This document shows positions 20,544-32,099 of a stretch of 64,000 nt of DNA, in pieces; within the stretch, counting starts at the first letter, position 1, and every line of letters starts with the position of its first letter. The notes under the pieces are model-generated. The model saw only the letters and a list, made by a program, of their open reading frames with translations. It made no database searches and was not told the origin of the DNA. Position numbers and translations under genes: made by a program. The stretch spans positions 2,604,001 to 2,668,000 of the forward strand of contig JAJGBQ010000004.1 of the NCBI GenBank assembly GCA_022457065.1, given 5' to 3'. The DNA comes from Curvularia sp. ZM96. Taxonomy: Eukaryota; Ascomycota; Dothideomycetes; Pleosporales; Pleosporaceae.

Positions 20544-22790
20544 ATGCGTCCTTCCAACTTCCCCTTGTACGCATGGGGGCTGTGGTCGGTAGTCTTTACA
20601 CAAGCTAGCGCGTCCAACTTGAAGATCCGGCAGGCACTCGACAGTCTCACAATCACCAACATTGAAGATGTACACGGAAACCTTCATCTGCCAGATGCAT
20701 CTGGAGACTTCAAGGTCACTTGGTCGAGCAGTCATCCGTCAATCGTATCGGCGGATGGCATCGTAAAGCGACAGAATGCTCCGACTACAGTCGATCTCAC
20801 AGCAACCATAGATCGAGATGGAGTGATCTCGAATCGGACATTCAACGCCAATGTGCGCAAAGCAGTCGCCCTCGATCCTTTCCAGGGCTACGCTTTTGCG
20901 TATTTCACAGGCAACAGTATAGCCGGAGAAAAGATTTACATGGCAGCAAGCCAAGGAAACAATGCTTTGAAGTGGACAGAGCTGAACGGTGGACAGCCAG
21001 TCTTGGCCTCTACCAAAGGCACAAAGGGCCTGCGCGACCCTTTTGTCATTCGATCAAACGAAGGCGACAAATTTTACCTACTCGCCACCGATCTTTCCAT
21101 TGGATCCGGAACTTCCTGGGGAGATGCAGTCCGATTTGGCAGCCTTTATCTTGAGATCTGGGAATCGAATGATCTCAAAACCTGGTCAAGCCAACGTCAC
21201 GTCAAAGTTTCTCCATCCACTGCCGGCAACACGTGGGCACCCGAAGCGTACTATGATTCGAGTCTGGGCTCATATGTAGTTTTCTGGGCGTCCTCGCTAT
21301 ACGACCCGAGCGATGTGAACCGTACTGGACCGACCTACCATCGGATGCTCTACGTAACCACTCGAGACTTTGTCACATTTAGTGAGCCCAAGGTCTGGCA
21401 AGACGCTGGAATGTCGCGTATCGACACCACCGTCCTAAAGGAGGGAAGCACATACTACCGATTTACCAAAGATGAGGGAGGTACAGGCACCAACTGCGCC
21501 GATATCATCCAGGAGAGTTCAACATCGTTCCTCGCTCCTGTGAGCGGATGGACTCGAGTTGCTGCATGTATTGGCCGCAATGCCGGCACAAGCGCGGTTG
21601 AAGGACCAACCGTGTTCAAGGCAAATGACGGTGATGCCAATGGCAAGAAGTTCTACTTGTTTGTCGATGAATACACCAACCGCGGATACATTCCTCTGGA
21701 GACTTCGGATATTGCAAAGCCAAACTGGAAAGTTTCTGCTTCCTACAGCCTGCCACGTAGCCCACGTCACGGAACTGTGATTCCGGTCACTGCCAAGGAG
21801 CTTGCTAACTTGCGGAGTGGATTGTCAAGCCGTGAAGCCCCAGTCGCTACCCGGGGACGCTCTCGACTAAGCGCCAGATCAAGCCCTGTACTTCCAGGTC
21901 TCTACGCTGATCCAAACATTGCAGTCTTTGGCAAAGAATACTACATTTATGCCACGACTGACGGTTTCCCGGGCTGGGGAGGTAACGTTTTCTACACTTG
22001 GAAGTCACCGGATCTGGTTTCGTGGGCGCGATCAGAGAAACCTTTCCTTACGCTCAATGGCACGAGTGGAAATGTACCGTGGGCAACAGGCAACGCTTGG
22101 GCTCCGACTATCATTGAAAGAAGCGGCAAGTACTACTTCTACTTCAGCGGCCACAATCCCACGTATAACCGCAAGACCATTGGTGTCGCCGTTGCCAATT
22201 CACCCGAGGGACCGTTCACTGCCCAACCCCAAGCCATGATCCTGAACAACGAGACCCCTAAGACTGGCCAAGCTATTGATCCAGCAGTCTTCCGCGATCC
22301 CACCACCGGAAAGTACTACATTTTCTGGGGCAACGGCACACCAGCACTTTACGCCGAGCTTGCCGACGACATGGTCTCGCTCAAGAGTGGCACCATTCGC
22401 TCGATCAGCGGCCTGACTGATTTCCGCGAGGGCATCTTCTTGAACTACCGCCAGGGACTCTTCCACCTCACCTACTCCATCGACGACACCGGCTCCGAGA
22501 ACTACCGAGTCGGCTACGCAACTTCGACCAGTGTCAACGGCCCATGGACTTACCGCGGCGTCATCCTTCAGAAGAACACTACGCTGGGTATCTTGGGTAC
22601 TGGACACAGCTCCATCATCAACGTGCCCGGTACCGATGACTGGTACATTGCGTACCACCGCTTTGCCATTCCCAACGGAGGCGGAACAAACCGAGAAACG
22701 ACGATTGACAAGCTGTTCTTTGATGCTTCGGGATTCATCAAGCCCGTTGTTCCTACACTTACAAGCGTGCAACCACAGCGCGTACCTTGA
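20544..22790 (+). CDS. Secreted glycoside hydrolase with two GH43 modules (arabinofuranosidase/xylosidase type)
   Basis: An uninterrupted frame of 748 residues starts with a signal peptide (about residues 1-24, ending near TQASAS). An Ig-like segment follows (FKVTWSSSHPSIVSADG). The first five-bladed GH43 module covers about residues 115-420 (LRDPFVIRS, NTWAPEAYYD, VEGPTVFK). A Ser/Arg-rich linker is followed by the second module, about residues 450-745 (LYADPNIAVFG, NAWAPTIIERSG, IDPAVFRDPTTGKYY, GTGHSSII). Fungal enzymes of this layout release arabinose or xylose from plant arabinoxylan outside the cell. Whether both modules are active cannot be told from sequence alone. A single exon in an intron-rich window is notable but not rare for such enzymes. 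Confidence 0.9.
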   Translation: MRPSNFPLYAWGLWSVVFTQASASNLKIRQALDSLTITNIEDVHGNLHLPDASGDFKVTWSSSHPSIVSADGIVKRQNAPTTVDLTATIDRDGVISNRTFNANVRKAVALDPFQGYAFAYFTGNSIAGEKIYMAASQGNNALKWTELNGGQPVLASTKGTKGLRDPFVIRSNEGDKFYLLATDLSIGSGTSWGDAVRFGSLYLEIWESNDLKTWSSQRHVKVSPSTAGNTWAPEAYYDSSLGSYVVFWASSLYDPSDVNRTGPTYHRMLYVTTRDFVTFSEPKVWQDAGMSRIDTTVLKEGSTYYRFTKDEGGTGTNCADIIQESSTSFLAPVSGWTRVAACIGRNAGTSAVEGPTVFKANDGDANGKKFYLFVDEYTNRGYIPLETSDIAKPNWKVSASYSLPRSPRHGTVIPVTAKELANLRSGLSSREAPVATRGRSRLSARSSPVLPGLYADPNIAVFGKEYYIYATTDGFPGWGGNVFYTWKSPDLVSWARSEKPFLTLNGTSGNVPWATGNAWAPTIIERSGKYYFYFSGHNPTYNRKTIGVAVANSPEGPFTAQPQAMILNNETPKTGQAIDPAVFRDPTTGKYYIFWGNGTPALYAELADDMVSLKSGTIRSISGLTDFREGIFLNYRQGLFHLTYSIDDTGSENYRVGYATSTSVNGPWTYRGVILQKNTTLGILGTGHSSIINVPGTDDWYIAYHRFAIPNGGGTNRETTIDKLFFDASGFIKPVVPTLTSVQPQRVP

Positions 22791-22990
22791 TGAACCACTG
22801 TTTGACTAGCTGAAGGCACTTAGTAAAGAAATTGAAATTCTGTTTCTTTAGATGACATTTATAGCATACCCAATGCGTGACAAAATATCTCTCTCGCCCT
22901 TCTGTATCCACTCAGTCCCGTTCGCACTCACCCAAAATCCATGATTTCTATTTCATAACTTCCCTTTCTCCTATCTCCCCTTTCACCCAC

Positions 22991-23546
22991 CTAAAACTCC
23001 AACTCCCCACCCTTACTCCTCCCGCTCTCCCTGCCCCTCCCCCCACCCGCCTTCCTCCCCTTCCTCTTCTTCTTGCTCACCACCAATTCCTCCAACAACC
23101 CACTCACCTCCTCCATCTGGTCCTTAAACGCCTCCATCGCCTTTCCCAACCCCTGTCCTTCCTCCCACATATCGTTTAGGAGATCGTCACTTAGCGCCTC
23201 GAGTGTAGTTGTTTCCAGCGGCTTGACAACGGCGGTTAGGTGCGCGAGATTGGTGCTTACGATGGCGGCGCGTCGGTTTAGTGCGCTGATGCGTGAGGGG
23301 AGGGTGGTTAGGGGTTGCGCGGGAGGTTGAGGAGGGCTGGGGGTTGGGCTGGGGGGTGAGTGATAGGTGGCGATGACGGAGGAGGTGGGCGAGAGGGTTG
23401 TTTCTGAGGTGTAGAAGTCTAGGGAGTATGGTTAGGTAGGAGGAGCAGAGGGAGGGGAGAGACGTACAGCTGTGGTCCCAGGTGTAGTTTTGTGAACGGT
23501 GTCGCGTAGACCGGGGGGAAGGGGTATATTGAGTTGGACTGTACAT
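22991..23546 (-). CDS. Uncharacterised two-exon protein, 168 residues, C-terminal coiled coil
   Basis: Exons are 23546-23468 and 23418-22991, joined by a 49-nt intron (GTACGT to CTAG, phase 1). The protein starts Tyr/Pro/Ser-rich (MYSPTQYTPSPRSTRHR) and has a Pro-rich middle (SPPSPTPSPPQPPAQP). A helical segment with heptad-like spacing follows, containing VSTNLAHLTAVVKPLE and then MEAFKDQMEEVSGLLEELVV. It ends in a basic Lys/Arg/Gly tail (VSKKKRKGRKAGG). There is no signal or membrane segment. The frame is open over 142 codons and the helix has the composition of real protein. I do not recognise the family. The basic tail could be a nuclear targeting signal. Confidence 0.6.
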
Positions 23547-24219
23547 GGTGGGTTGGCTCAGTGGTGGAGATTGTAGATGGTGATGTATGTGTTTAGGTGA
23601 GTTCGACGATGGATTTAGGGCCGTGATATATATCTCTTCTACGCACTTTGAAGAGGTGCACGACATCGCTATCTACATGATACATGCGTAGTCGTTTGAT
23701 CTTGGTATCCATATTTGATTGCTGCTTGCCAATTCGCAAACGCAAGTTAGCAAAGCCACGATGGTTATATGACTTTGTCAAGAACGGTTCCCTGCATCTC
23801 AAAAGCAATCGACTTTCTCGCCATGTCCATTTCGAAAGCCTTGGGATTGAAAAATACAAGGGGAATACAAACAAACACCAATTACCGTGCTTGCAATGTA
23901 AGGGACCGGTGATACAACGCATGCACCTAACCGTCCCTAGCATAGATAATGTCCTCAGTCTTTGTGACGCAAGTCGTCTGTATCTTTAACTGCCTTTTTC
24001 CTACGCTTGTCCTTGTGAGACAAGACAATCTATGCAAGAACGACTATACACTCTTATTACGGCAAATCGCAGCAGAACTTTACTTACATAATCATCGATT
24101 CCTTCTATCATTATTACAGCAGTGACGTTACCCGACATACCTGATGTCCATGTACATTTAATTCGTCTCAACACTCCTACCCTCTCCCATCCAGACTTAA
24201 CATATCCCAATCCAACACC
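23547..24219. other. Intergenic
   Basis: This interval carries the upstream region of the 168-residue gene and the 3' flank of the PQ-loop gene. No supported gene is seen. Confidence 0.4.
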
Positions 24220-25126
24220 CTACCCAACCCTCGGTCTCTCCCACGCCTGCCCCTCACTCATCTCAATCCCACCCCTGACATCTGCCTGCCCCAACTTCTC
24301 CGCACTCCAATCCACATCGCCAGGAATCGGACTTCGAATCTCCTTCTCGCGCCCCGTTCCCTCAACGCCCTGCGGTCCATCACCCCAGATCAGATACTGC
24401 GCCGCGAGCCCCAAATCGCACGAGGCCTGAAAGATACCGCAGGCCTTGAAAGCCCAGGGGACCTCGCCGCTACTGCTGGCAAAGAAAAACCACATCTTGA
24501 ACGTATCGCCAATGACCCAGTTGACAATGACACTCGGCCTGAACCCCTTGCACCCGCGACGCTGCCAATTCGCCAGCATCTGCGGCAGCGGCAGCGTCGC
24601 CTCGATGGTCAGCGCGATTCCACCCAGTAAATCCGTATACGGTCCAAACATGCTTGTCGAACTCATAATAACATGCAGCACGAGCAATCCACCGGCGAAA
24701 TACGTTATAAACGCCCAGTAAGGCCTCGGTGCCCTCCACTGCCAAAAGTCGTAGGGCCGGTTCGACACATCGTTATGTTGGAAGGGGAGGTGCGTGGGCG
24801 GTGGACGGTTGGACAGCGCGACGTGGAGCAGCACGAGGTGCACGCATATCATGAGCAGGGCTTGTATGAGCAGCGAGGTGCTGAAGTGGGCGCCGAACCA
24901 GTAGTATACTTTTAGGATGCTTGCGACGAGCATGATGAGGGGGATGTCGAGGGAGAAGCCGGCGGAGCTGCGCGCTTTGTGCATCGAGTAGATTTGGTCG
25001 CCATAGCTGGTGATGGGGCTGGTTGCTATGCTTTGGGAGGTGTTAGAGAGGTGTGAGGCAAGGGGATGATAGTGAGCCGTACAAAATCGGGGCTACGTTC
25101 TTGACAATGGCGCTGATGAAGAACAT
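24220..25126 (-). CDS. PQ-loop repeat membrane protein, Any1/SLC66A2-like
   Basis: Exons 25126-25083 and 25030-24220 encode 284 residues. The intron of 52 nt (GTACGG to CAAAG) is phase 2. The spliced start reads VAPIFIATSPITSYGDQIYS, followed by SAGFSLDIPLIMLVAS, the first PQ-loop region. The second PQ-loop has LPLPQMLANWQRRGC and FRPSVIVNWVIGD. Seven hydrophobic segments are visible. In yeast the related Any1 protein of endomembranes modulates phospholipid asymmetry together with flippases, and SLC66A2 is the animal counterpart. The C-terminus is hydrophilic. Only splicing from the short first exon gives the conserved N-terminus, which supports the AAG acceptor. Confidence 0.85.
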
Positions 25127-25695
25127 GGTTTGGGTTGTGTCTTTCGCGCGGTGACGGCGTGGGCGGTACTGTTCGGAACGCTCGTGGGGGAGTTGTCGGA
25201 ATCGCTCCTTTGAAACCCAAAGCACACCCACTTGATGTTGCCTCCTCTTCTTTCCTTTTTTTTCACTGTCTTCTCTTTCTAATAACACCAGCAATAAGAA
25301 AACAAAAAGAAAGCGCTGCACACGTGACCTCGTAGACGGGCGTGACGGCGGCGAGGAGAAGGGCGAGAGACAAGACAAAACAAACACACGAACCCAAGGA
25401 CCCAAAGGGAAACAGGACGGCGGGCAAAAAAAGGGAGCGCCGGCGCACGCACGTCTACCACGCTACTTTCCATGTGCATTAGCGGGCCACCCCATAAGGC
25501 TGGCCGATAAGACCCTCTGTTATCGCCCCATCTGCGTCATCGTCATTGGTGTTTACTCCTAAACCGCCGACATCAGATTAGATGTCCCCATACTCCGTAC
25601 ATTTCTACACATCCATCCATCCCCTTACCCACCCTTCTCTAGCCTTCTCCCTCTAGCCCTCTACCCAATTGACTACAAGCACATACAAAATCACC
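25127..25695. other. Divergent promoter region
   Basis: This 569-bp stretch separates the starts of the PQ-loop and AIG2-like genes. It holds T-rich and C-rich tracts typical of fungal promoters, and no gene. Confidence 0.5.
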
Positions 25696-26492
25696 ATGTC
25701 CCACACCGCCTTCTTCTACGGCACCCTCATGGCCCCGCCCGTCCTGCACCGCGTAATCTGGGGCTCACAGACCCCACCTACACCCGCGCACGCCTCCCTC
25801 CTGCACATCCGCCCCGCGATTCTACATGCCCACCGCCGCCACAAAGTAAAGAACGCCGATTACCCCGCCGTTCTGCCCGTGTCCTCGCAAGACGACAAGG
25901 AGAAGGAGAGGAGTACCGTCCGCGGAACACTTGTTCAAGGCCTTACAGACGGCGATATCTGGCGCTTGGATATCTTCGAGGGGTCCGAGTATGCGCGGCG
26001 GAAAGTTAAAGTAAGGGTGTTGTTGTCGAAGGAGGGGGTCGGTGCGAAGGGGAGGGAGGGACAGAAAGAGGAGGAGGAGGGAATGGGCGATTTAGCGCAG
26101 AGGGAGGAGGATAATGTTGAAGGGGAAGAGGTCGAGGCGGAGACGTATATTTGGATTGCGGGCGCGCATAGATTGGAGGCTGAAGAGTGGGATTTTGCAG
26201 AGTTCGTGAGGGAGAAGATGAAGAGGTGGGTTGGGGGTGATGTAGCGGAAAGGGACGAGGGATTCCAGGGTATGTAGCCTTTTTCTTTCCTTGCAACGGG
26301 CGCTGGCGTACCCTTTCGTGGCGAGAAAGACGATGAGAGAAGAACATGCCATGCTAACTCATCCCAGACGTCGACGACGCCGTAGCAGCACTGGACGATC
26401 CAACTGGCGGACGAGGCGCAAATGGCAACATCTCCCGCCAACTGGAAACTGAGGGCAAAGCAAACGACAAGATACTCGAATGTGCAGTATGA
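25696..26492 (+). CDS. AIG2/gamma-glutamylcyclotransferase-like protein
   Basis: Exons 25696-26269 and 26368-26492 encode 232 residues. The 98-nt intron (GTATGT, branch GCTAAC, CAG) is phase 1. The N-terminal motif AFFYGTLMAPPVLHRVIWG is the substrate-binding YGTL loop of the fold, and LDIFEGSEYARRKVKV holds the acidic residue used as catalyst in related cyclotransferases. A long acidic insert (about residues 115-145, Glu-rich) interrupts the barrel before ETYIWIAG. The C-terminal helix (EEWDFAEFVREKMKRWVG) and a short last exon follow. The true substrate is unknown. The start is the ATG just before the YGTL motif. Confidence 0.85.
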
Positions 26493-26798
26493 AACAAGCT
26501 TACTATTACCTCCGAGCACTCTGCCTGGGCCCATGCAAGCTATTCCTACCAGATACTCTTCTTAGAATCAGCAACCTGTCAGCATATAGAAAGAGAAAGA
26601 AACATAAAGCGCACAAAATGCCGACCCATATGGTATATGTAGGAGCAACGCCATCGCCATGCCGGAGAATGTGATAAAAACTTTTAAAGAAACATGGATG
26701 AACATAAAAAAAGACTGCAAGAGCACATGCACGGCCACCACTCATCACCTGTCTGTACTATGCCTGTAGATCGTTGGCCAAACGACCTGTATGGCTCT
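26493..26798. other. Convergent 3' intergenic region
   Basis: This 306-bp interval lies between the AIG2-like and SUMO protease stop codons. Nothing is seen in it. Confidence 0.45.
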
Positions 26799-29700
26799 TC
26801 AAGCGGTTGTCGGACTCCTCCTTCCAGGCTCTGGTGTCTCTCGAACGACCTCACCACTTTCGGTCCCATCGAGCTGCATCAAGTCGGTGGACTGTGAAAT
26901 TACTTCCACCGGGTCCTGGGTCTCTGCCTCCGTCTCCTGCGAGATTTGACTAGGCATGCTCGGGTCTGGTGCTCTGGAACGCCGACCATGATCTCGGTCG
27001 TAATCATCCGTTTCACTCAGCTCACGTGCCTGACGCTGTCCAATCTCGGCTTTAGGCGACGGGTTTGGGAGTTCTTCAATGGAAGAAGAGGAATGAAGGG
27101 CCAAAGGCGGCCTTGGTAGGCCCGATGATGGCCCACGACGAGCGACGTGACTAGGGTGCACTTGAACTCGTTGAGAGCTTACTACTTCCACCTCTTGGGA
27201 GTCCTCAATCTCGATGGGCGCGTTTGGTGCGCTTCCCTGTCGGCTGTGTGGGGATGGAGCCTTGGTATGTGGATTTCCATCTCCTTTTGCCTTCCGCGAC
27301 CGATCTTTCTGTGATCTTTTTGCCTTTGGCGAACCTTCAGGGTCGCCGTTCTTGTCCTCTCTTTGACGCTTCCCAAGGCTGGGTGAGCGAGACCCACCTT
27401 GGTCCATTGGCTCGGTTTGCTCTGACGATCTGATAGCGCTGTTATGCGCGGCCCTGGCCGATCCATTTGACTGAGAACCAGTGTTAGATATACGAACCTC
27501 TGGGCTGTAACGCCTTGTTGGCGTATTTGAACGAGCTGCCGGAGCCGCCTTGACAGAAGGCATTATCGGTGCCGGCAAGCCGGTTTCCTTGGCCGTTGCC
27601 CCCGGAGATGACTGCTTAAGTGATACTGCATTTTGCTTTTTAGGCTCAAATGGTGAACCGAGTCTGGGTCGGGGAGGAAGTATAGTCGACTCAGGTTCAG
27701 TTGCGCCATCAAGAACATGCTGTTCATGTTGCTTCTCTGATTTTGAATCTGGTGACTTTTCGACATGCAGATCTCCAACAAGCGGAGACACAGTGCCAAG
27801 GTCAGTGGACTGTTTTACAGCTGGATCAGGCAATGCCTTTGGTTTAGCTGGCTCTTTCTTGGCCTTCTTCTGAGCCTTTCTCGCCTCTTCCTGCAGCTTG
27901 TGGCATTCGAAAATGATGTCTCGCATTTTATGCCTCATCACTGAAGGATTGAGCTCTGGCCAGTCTTCTGCAGCCGACATGGATCCTGTCAGTAGCTTGT
28001 GCATGAATTCATCCGGATTCTGGAAGAATTTTTCAACGTATCCGAGCAGATAGACGCCACAGTCGGTCCAGTTTTTTTGCATTGGAATCTGGGTGCCTTT
28101 CGGATAGTAGCCGTTTTCCTTGATGACTGCTTCCATGCCCCGCTTGCTTTCGCCTTCCGCTGCTATCCAGTCCTTGAGGATGCGAACTGCTCCACTGCGG
28201 GCAACACCGCCGAGAGAGTCTAGGACAACAACAACAGGTTGGTGAGGATCTCTCCTGGGCACAGTCTTGCGTTTGTTCTTGCTCTTCATGAACGATAGAC
28301 TTGGTTGCACCAGTCGCCCTTTCGATGTTGTTTCTGCCTTAGCACTAGCCCGGGAGACCTCCACTGGTTCGGTTTCCGATTCGAGAGACACAGCATTCGA
28401 TCCATTCGCCTTGACGTTTGAGCGAGCTTCACCTCCAGTGTCGTCGCGATCAATCAGCGATATCGGTGCTTCGTCAAAGAGATTGGGGTCTTCTTCGTCC
28501 TGTTGACTATGTCCTCGCTCGGCTTCCGCAGGTGATTTAGGATAGGGACCCAAAGGCAACTTGACGTGCTCTTCGCTCTCGCTTACAGTCGGTGTAGTGC
28601 AAGTTTCAGACTGTTCTATGTGGGAATGTGGTTGATCGAAATCTTCGATAACGGGTTTTCGTTGGATGTTTGAAACATTGCAAATGATGGCCAAATACCA
28701 ATGAGTTCTGGGAGAGGTCAGTGGACATCGTAATAGTACGCAGTGTTACGTACTGTGAGTCGTTGATAGGCACAACAATGTAGTCGTATGAGAAAATGTC
28801 GATCTTAGAAGTCCAACGTTCGACAGCTTTGTAGTTCATTGAATTGCGGCCAGCATTTTCAGTAAGTCGAGTGAAGAAGTAAGTGTTGAAGAAGTACACC
28901 TTGTCAGCAGGGACTTTGAGCTTTTTGAAGAGATAGCTTTACAATGTTAGCAGCTGCATAGGCACAAGCGGTGACCTGCATACATCATGTAGAAATCTAT
29001 CAGACTATCGTTGAGATACTCCTCTTCGTCCAGGCGAGGTAGATCATCGAAATGCACTACCGCGCGCTGACGCCCCTCTCCGTACTCAAGAGCCCTTTAT
29101 ACGATTAGCAAGATCATGCAGCTAGATCGCAATACTTACTTAGCCCAGCGCGGTCCGAGGCCTGTGTCTATCGAGTACTTTGGCACTTCACAGATTTCCG
29201 CCTCATCGTCCGAAATCTGAGTGGGTGCTGGTAGTCGCGGATGTGACGAGCGAGTCAATATTGGAGCTTTAGGCATCGTACGAGCAGAGTTGTCATCGAT
29301 TCCTCTTTCAGAGCGCCGTACTCGAGCCCCTTTCTGTTGCTCTGCCTGTTCGTGGCGCGTTTCCTGATCCTTCAAGTTCCGAATATCGTTGCTCAAGACC
29401 TCAGGTGACTTTACCTTGTCATTTCTTGGCCTTAGTGGCGCATCGAATAGCTTACGCATGTGTTCGCTGGAACTTCGTTAGCAAGGGACTGATTACATGC
29501 CGACAAGCTCTTACACTTCTTTCTCGGTAACCTTTCCCTTTGTTGTCAAAGACGCTGCGTATTCATTGCAGAATGTCAAAAAGTCGGAGGAGTCGAGAAA
29601 TTGAAGGTCAAAAATGTGGGCATTGCCATTTGCATCCCTGGGGCCGTCCAAGCGGATTCGGCCTGTATTGTCTGCAAGGGCTCTGTTGACATGTTGAGAA

Positions 29701-30818
29701 CGGATTAAGATTACTCTGTGATAGCTCTCTGCGTCGTACTTCTGGACACGCAGGCCTTCGGGGTCACTTCGCAAAACCAAAGTAGCATGGCCGTCCTCCA
29801 TTTTGGAACCGGTCCCGTCCCATTCATACGATCTCGCGAATGACAGTGGCCAAGAAACACTGCCATCTTTTCCGTATCCATCGCTCTTGATAATGCCGTG
29901 TGTAGTCTTCTTCGCCTTTGGTGATCGCCGCTGCTTCCTGGTGCTGGTAGGCGACATGGCAAGCTCATCAGTGCTGTCGCTGTTCTCAACTTGGTCACTT
30001 TGCTTGCGCACTGGACGATGTTGGGTACGAAGATTGAGGCTATTAGAGGAATCGCCGGTAACGGGTTGCCTGGTTGCCGGTTGTTCTGCCGTTGATTCAT
30101 TGATACGAGCTTTGGGGAAATGCTTGGATGTGACAGATTGCTCTGTGCTTCCATTTTGTCCATGTTCTTCGAGCCTATGCGAAAGCTCCCCTTGTTGGAA
30201 GTCCCGTAGTATGAATTTGTGAGCATCAAAATGTCTTGAAGACATTGTGCCACTTCCGAAAGGAGAAGCCTGCCTGTTAGTTTGGATCTTGGGGCAGCTT
30301 GGTTGTCTAGGCTTCTTCGGCTGAGGTCTAATGAGAACCTCAACTTCTCGGAACTCGTTTGTGGCTTGGTGGGGCTTGAAATCGGTCCCAGTGCTTCCAC
30401 TCCCAACACTCAGTCGTGATTGTGAGGACCTGGCTGAGAGTGGCCTTTCATGAGATGTTGTACCAGGCGTGAAGTTACCAGTCTGGGTTGCCGCAAGTGC
30501 AGCATCATCCTCGTCGTCGGCTAGGTCTATGACATGTTTGGTCTTCCTTCGCTTTATAGAAGCAGCCGAATGATCCTCCTCGTCTCGCAAAAACGTTTGT
30601 CGGCTCGGTGTTGTAGGAGCTTTACTTCGTTGAGACTCAGCGTAGGCTGTCTGACCTGGACCTGGCGATTGGCCGATCAAAGGACGATGGCGGGCGCTTT
30701 TCCCGTAGGTAGTAGGCTTCCGATTCGTTGTGCGAGCTACGTTGTTAAGCGTGTTTACGGGTTGGTAAACCTTGTTCGCGCCCGGCTTCGAGGCATCAGC
30801 ATAAGGATTCGGAAACAT
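26799..30818 (-). CDS. SUMO-specific cysteine protease, Ulp2/SENP6-7 type (C48)
   Basis: Exons are 30818-29515, 29466-29140, 29094-28984, 28936-28754 and 28707-26799, all in phase; from the ATG at 30818 the product has 1277 residues. Residues 1-550 are disordered (Ser/Lys/Arg-rich). The protease core follows: FDDLPRLDEEEYLNDSLIDF, FKKLKVPADKVYFFNTYF, catalytic His in THWYLAIICN (about H644), Asp in VVVLDSLGG (about D805), and Gln/Cys in MQKNWTDCGVYLLGYVE (about Q852, C858). About 160 residues are inserted between His and Asp, as in Ulp2/SENP6-7 rather than Ulp1. The tail after about residue 900 is low-complexity. It would trim poly-SUMO chains in the nucleus. Two introns end in AAG. The start is uncertain, because an upstream exon may exist (30909-31206). 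Confidence 0.88.
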
Positions 30819-30908
30819 GGCTGTCTGTAGACATACCTTTGAAAGCATGGTGTGTGACTGCGACAACCACGACAACGGGTGGGGAGTAGGAACCGCGTCT
30901 GCTGGTAC

Positions 30909-31206
30909 GCTGCGCGACTATTAGCCTATTCCCTTCTGCCTGTTTTCTGTACGTCGTGGTGATGTACTCGTAATCGCCAGTCAAGCGTTTCTCATCCTCG
31001 CTTCTAGCGCGCTTCAATGGGCGTGAGAGAGATGTCCTCGACTTTTGGTCTTCGTATTTATGTCTGTTGGGTGGCTCCGTAGGTGAAGACAGGTCTATGA
31101 CAGTCGGAGTGGATTCTGAGGCGGCCGGTGAATCCCTAGATGCGGGAAGTGGAGGCGAGTCGCGACTGGGAGATTGGGCGGTGGCATCGTTTGCCTGGAG
31201 CAACAT
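30909..31206 (-). other. Possible first coding exon of the Ulp2-like gene
   Basis: An ATG frame encodes a hydrophilic stretch with TPTVIDLSSPTEPPN, LKRARSEDEKRL and DYEYITTTYRKQAEG, all typical of disordered nuclear N-termini. A donor at 30908 (GTACCA) and an acceptor at 30821 (ACAG) would join it in frame just before the ATG at 30818, through an 88-nt intron. No strong branch site is visible. It could instead be a separate short upstream frame. Confidence 0.4.
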
Positions 31207-32099
31207 GGAGTTAGCTAGCAGCAGTGGCGAGTTGGACTCAAGTACGAGTGGTAGCGGTGAATTTCACAACGGGTCGCCTGGTCTACAAGGAAAAGTGCGC
31301 GTACGTATGGGTGTGTAAAGCGTTCGGCAACAGCTTTCAAAATCTTGGGAATCATTGGTGTAGCATTATGGTGGCAAGGCAGCCAGTGGTTTCATTGTGG
31401 GACAAGCACGCTAGATGCAAGGAAAAGGCACAGAGCGCAAACGCGCCGTGGGGCATGTGGAAGTGAAGTTGCGCCCAGGTGAGTCCGCGATGACGTCCGT
31501 GCGCCCGCTCCTAACATGGCTACAGGTATTGCAGGCATGTGAAGTTATTTTACGATGTTATGTAAAGTGGTAAAAATGGGCTTTGCTTTTGATCTTATAG
31601 TATGCGTCCAATCTATTTCACAACAGAAGGTATGTTCATCTTTGCACCTAGTTATGCGCGCAGTCACTTGTAGCATGAGACAGAATCAAGGTAACAGAGC
31701 GCACCAGTCATGTGCGCATCAGTATATGATTATCTTGCATGGTCACAGGTCTATGCGACGTGCATGTATACGAATATAGGCTTGGGGAAGCTGGCTGGAG
31801 CCCTGCAACACCATACCATCTATTCTACGACGCTGTGTATAGCGGAGGGCATGATCTGCATTAGATGGAGCAGCGAATGGCTGGTGTAACCGTCCAGGTG
31901 TCTTGCACGTAGATACCGGCGGTGGAAGCCCATGCGCTCAGCTAGAGAAAGGCATTTCTGCCCGTGGCTCTCGCTGGTGGAACCTAGAAACCTGTGTGGG
32001 TCCAAGACCACAGATGCTCCTGCAAAACAACGTGGCGAGCGTATGACCCAAATGCTGAGTGGAAGAACAGGTTAGTCGCTCAGCAGCGCTGAAAGCAAT
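31207..32099. other. Intergenic
   Basis: Both flanking genes are on the minus strand. This stretch holds the upstream region of the protease gene and the 3' flank of the eIF4E gene. I see no supported gene. Confidence 0.45.

Noticed and set aside
22200..22772. Minus-strand frame of 190 codons
   Set aside because: It is the antisense shadow of the second GH43 module.
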